From the NCBI RefSeq assembly GCF_022965805.1, contig NC_133101.1:18323054-18387053 (forward strand): a DNA stretch of 64,000 bases, in the 5' to 3' direction. This document shows, piece by piece, positions 60,627 to 64,000 of this stretch. The position numbers and the translations under genes were made by a program. The stretch's first letter is position 1, and every line of letters begins with the position of its first letter. Under the pieces are notes generated by a model. That model saw only the letters and a list, made by a program, of their open reading frames with translations, had not been told where the DNA came from and did no database searches. The stretch is from Primulina eburnea (taxonomy: Eukaryota > Streptophyta > Magnoliopsida > Lamiales > Gesneriaceae).

Positions 60627-61960
60627 TGGATGGTTTAGTCCGCTATCGCGACCGTCTATGGGTTCCTAGCGACGATTCTTTGAGAAATCTTATTATGAAG
60701 GAAGCCCATGACACACCATATTCCATTCATCCGGGCAGTACCAAGATGTATAAAGATTTGCAGTTGTTATATTGGTGGCCAGGCATGAAGAGGGACATTC
60801 TGAGATACGTATCCGAGTGTTTGACTTGTCAGCAAGTCAAGGCAGAGCAACAAAGACCATCGGGAAAGTTGAAGCCACTCCCTATTCCCGAGTGGAAATG
60901 GGACAATATCACCATGGACTTTGTTGTGGGATTGCCTAAGACTGTTAGAGGACTGAATGCCATTTGGGTGATAGTTGATCGTCTTACGAAATCAGCGCAT
61001 TTTCTACCTATTAAGACGACATTCACCATGGTTCAGTACGCAGAGTTGTATATCCGAGAGATTGTTCGTCTGCATGGGATTCCAGTGTCTATTGTGTCTG
61101 ACAGAGACCCGCGTTTTACTTCATCTTTTTGGAAAAGTCTGCATGCAGCGATGGGGACCAAGTTATTATTCAGTACAACGTTCCATCCTCAGACCGATAG
61201 TCAGTCAGAGAGAGTTATTCAGATATTAGAGGATCTACTGCGAGCATGCGTTATCGATTTCCAAGGCAGTTGGGAACCGAAATTACCTCTAGTGGAGTTC
61301 ACCTACAATAATAGTTTTCAATCATCAATCGGGATGGCTCCTTTTGAGGCACTCTATGGAAGAAAGTGTAGATCTCCTATTCATTGGGACGAGGTTGGGG
61401 AAAGAAGAGATATTGGTCCAGATGTGATAGAGGAGACAGCTGAGCTTGTAGTCAAAATTCGTGATAGAATGAAGACTGCACAAAGCCGTCAGAAAAGTTA
61501 TGTGGACAAGAGGCGAAGGGACTTAGAGTTTGCAGTGGGCGATCATGTGTTTGTAAAGATAGCACCCATGAAAGGTGTTATGCGCTTCGGCAAGAAAGGC
61601 AAGCTTAGTCCGAGATTCATTGGTCCGTTCGAGATTTTGGAGAGGATTGGGACACTAGCTTATAAAGTGGCTTTGCCACCAGCACTTTCGGGAGTTCACA
61701 ATGTGTTCCATATTTCAATGCTGCGGAAGTACATGTCGAATCCGTCGCATGTACTTAATTATGAGCCTCTCCAACTAACTCCAAATATGACATACGAAGA
61801 AAGACCAGTCCAAATCTTAGCAAGACAAGAAAGGTGACTGCGTAACAGAGTCATTCCAATGGTCAAGGTCAAGTGGCGGAATCACTCGGAAGAGGAAGCT
61901 ACTTGGGAAACCGAGAGTGACTTAAGAAGTCGCTATCCAGATCTATTCGGTAAGTTCTAA
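60595..61960 (+). pseudogene. Integrase and chromodomain of element I
   Basis: Continues from the deletion junction with DEAKGRILYSVVDG. The zinc finger (EAH, IHPGS, CLTCQ) and catalytic residues ([12 protein letters not shown], and E in QSERVIQ) are all present, with the same spacing as in F. TGA at 61835-61837 replaces an arginine codon (CGA to TGA, a methyl-CpG type change) just before the chromodomain ([15 protein letters not shown]), and the frame then closes at 61958-61960. It has no start codon of its own. Confidence 0.88.
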
Positions 61961-61980
61961 TTTCGAGGACAAAATTTCAT

Positions 61981-61996
61981 TTAAGGGGGGAGGAAT
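61981..61996 (+). promoter_or_regulatory. Polypurine tract of element I
   Basis: TTAAGGGGGGAGGAAT directly before the 3' LTR. Confidence 0.85.
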
Positions 61997-64000
61997 TGTA
62001 AGGTCCAAAAATTTAGTCGACGTAATCCAACGGCATGCGAATCGAGGAAATTATGAAAATGAATTAATAAATTAAGTGTAGTTGCTAATTAATTATGTGA
62101 CTTACCTGTTTTTAAGCTAATTGATATTTTGTTGTCGTCATGCATAAAAATAGTATTTTTAGGAAAATTCAAGTGACGATCGAGGAACGGGGACCGAGGG
62201 CTGAAAAATGTAAAAGATTTTTATTAAATAATTATTTTTAATTATTTAAAATGCGGTCGATGTTTTTAAGTAAATTTTGAAAGTATCGGGTTATGAGGTG
62301 ATTTTATACGCCGGAACCTAAATTTTATCGGTATTGGAATTTTTTACAAAATTCGAGCTTTCGGGCATTCCGGCTAATAAATTCACATTTTTATTTAAAA
62401 GAAAACTTTGTTTTTATTTTATTTAAAATCTAGCTAATTTAATTGGGCTTAATTCATGGCTTAATAGGCCTAGAGTTATTTAGTTGATTAAATTAGTATA
62501 TAATATATTAAAAAAACTCATAACCCTATTCTAGTTGCAAATAACAATCGGCCACTTTTCTTTTGAGTTTTAAAACTCTCCCAAATACTCACCAACACAC
62601 ACGGCACTCTCTTTTCTGAATTAAGAAAATCCCACGGCAACAGCCGTGAGATAGGAAGCAGCGGCCGTGAGTCAGGAGAGCTTCTCGTGGAGTTCTTGCC
62701 CCGTCGTTCCTCCGTTCTTCGTCGACGTCGATTATCCGAACGTTAATAATGCAAAGGCACCCTCTAATCTCCCTTGCTCATCCATTATATCATAATATGC
62801 TTTGAATTATTATGCATGATCTTCAATATGTTTTCTTTTAGAAATTTTCGTAGCATGGCTTGTATGCTTGAAGGAAACTCGGTTGTGATCAAAATAAATT
62901 GCATGTAAATTGTTGAAGGGCTGCCATGATCCCATGTTAGGTTCTAGTAGAGATTTCAAGTAAAAACCTAGTCCCTTACCCAACACAAATCGGCAGGAAA
63001 CAAACAAGAACAAGAACAGTCAAGAAACCAAGTTTCGGCTTGGACTGTCAAGCTTGGGGCGCTCGGTTTAGTGTTTCTTTGGGGCTGGGGAGTCTTGGCT
63101 TGGTTCCAGGGATAGCCAGGGACGTGAGGAGTTGGTGTAGGGGTCCTAGCCTCGCTAGGGTTCGAGTTAGAAGGGCTGGGGTAGAGTCCACCAGCAAGGA
63201 TATTACCCGAGAGCAGCAGAATCGCGTGCAGGGTTCGGCCTTGTGCAGGCTTGGGCGCGCGGTTCGGGAGGGGGCTGGGCTGGGTTAAGGCTAGTCCTTA
63301 GGAGGCGCACACCACGTGGGTTCAAGGGCTGGGACGTCGGGTTAGGGTTTAGCACCCAAAACATAGAACCCATGCGTATGCGTTTCTCGGCCAGCACTAG
63401 CAGCGGGTTGGGTTGTCTCGTTTTTGGGTTTTGGGCGGGTTCCTTGTCTAACTTAGAGTCCAGTTGGTAACTTTAATGTGTTGGGCATCTTTTGGCTTGA
63501 TATGGTTCGGGGGTAACTCGATAAAATTAAGAGATCGCTCGGGGTCGAAGTTTAGGTGTCAAATTGAGTTCTAAAACGAAGAAAAATTGGAAAACGACTC
63601 ACGGGGGTCGAGTCATGATCCATAAGGGCTAAAATAATATAAAAAGACTAAATTTAGAATTTAGGAATTTTATATTAACGTTTGGTATTTTTCGGGATTA
63701 AAACACCGTTAAAAATAACTAATAAAAGATAAATTGAAAAAGTCTAAATTGTAAGCAAAATAAAATTACGAAAAAATTCGTATAAGCTTAAATATTTATT
63801 TGGGACATTTTAGAGTCATGAAATCAAGAAAAAAGTCGAATTCGTAAAAAGTCGAGTCCAGGGGTAAAACGGTCTTTCTACGTCGAAAAATTAGTAAAGG
63901 TCATGGCAGTGCCCGAAATGCTGTTTTCATGTTATTTATGTTATTCTTAAACGTTTATGAATTTCTCATGATTTAATGATTTTTAAATGTCGAAGGAATT
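61997..64000 (+). mobile_element. 3' LTR of element I, cut by the window end
   Basis: 2004 bp visible of an expected 3072. Aligns to 56597-58601 with one short indel and about two dozen substitutions by eye. Confidence 0.92.

Larger units (their letters stand above)
56597..64000 (+). mobile_element. Element I: internally deleted Tekay-like Gypsy element, 3' end outside the window
   Basis: 5' LTR 56597-59668, body 59669-61996, 3' LTR from 61997 to beyond the window. The first 2 kb of the two LTRs differ at about two dozen positions by eye (about 1%), so insertion was fairly recent. The body keeps gag and integrase-chromodomain but lacks the zinc knuckle, protease, RT and RNase H. Closely related to element F in protein sequence. 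Confidence 0.93.

Noticed and set aside
1..64000. A new defence, biosynthetic or other multi-gene system
   Set aside because: Apart from the LOG-like gene and the ISA3-like exon, everything recognisable is retrotransposon; no operon-like or clustered novel genes are visible.

Overview
The window is plant nuclear DNA, almost certainly from a eudicot. It is AT-rich and packed with LTR retrotransposons of the Copia and Ty3/Gypsy (chromovirus Tekay-like and Athila) types. It also holds two traces of ordinary plant genes: one exon matching isoamylase ISA3, and a LOG-type cytokinin-activating enzyme gene. Species cannot be fixed from sequence alone. No bacterial, organellar, rRNA or tRNA gene, and no CRISPR array, was seen.

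Layout, with elements lettered for reference. A (35-1796, minus): 5' LTR of a Gypsy element whose body lies left of the window; it cuts into the gag of B. B (1797-6071, plus): Copia element, 5' truncated by A, with its 3' LTR at 5572-6071. 6072-8079: unassigned host DNA. C (8080-28902, plus, target duplication ATTGC): decayed Tekay-like Gypsy element. D (11205-23221, plus, duplication CTTGT) is an Athila element nested inside C's gag, between its two zinc knuckles. 28903-29768: host DNA. E (29769-32643 plus 51995-52548, plus): a solo LTR split by F. F (32644-51989, minus, duplication AGTTC): the best preserved Gypsy element, of E's own family. G (44143-51910, minus, duplication CCTGC) is nested inside F's 5' LTR. 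52549-52932: host DNA with the ISA3-like exon. H (52933 to about 55650, minus): 3' part of an Athila/Tat-like element. LOG-like gene (55728-56366, minus). I (56597 to beyond 64000, plus): an internally deleted Tekay-like element with its 3' LTR cut by the window end.

The nesting is supported by target-site duplications and by LTR arithmetic. F's 3' LTR is 3301 bp, and its 5' LTR is also 3301 bp once G and one CCTGC copy are removed. D's two LTRs are both 1368 bp and G's two are both 1941 bp. Relative ages follow from nesting: E before F before G, and C before D.

Most likely to repay attention: (1) a 202-bp GT-AG segment between gag and protease of F whose removal restores the reading frame; (2) an ISA3-like exon with both splice sites, with a retroelement LTR ending 16 bp before it; (3) a LOG-like gene without visible introns, with a TATA box, and a stop codon at the invariant glutamate of its signature motif; (4) element I, which keeps gag and integrase but has lost protease, reverse transcriptase and RNase H, yet has LTRs about 99% identical; (5) element G, whose pol is in ruins although its LTRs are about 98-99% identical; (6) GC-rich motif clusters in three different LTR families, one of which recurs upstream of the Athila env-like ORF; (7) a head-to-head inverted pair of about 2.8-kb LTR arms made by F landing in E. 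Identity figures are counts by eye, not alignments.
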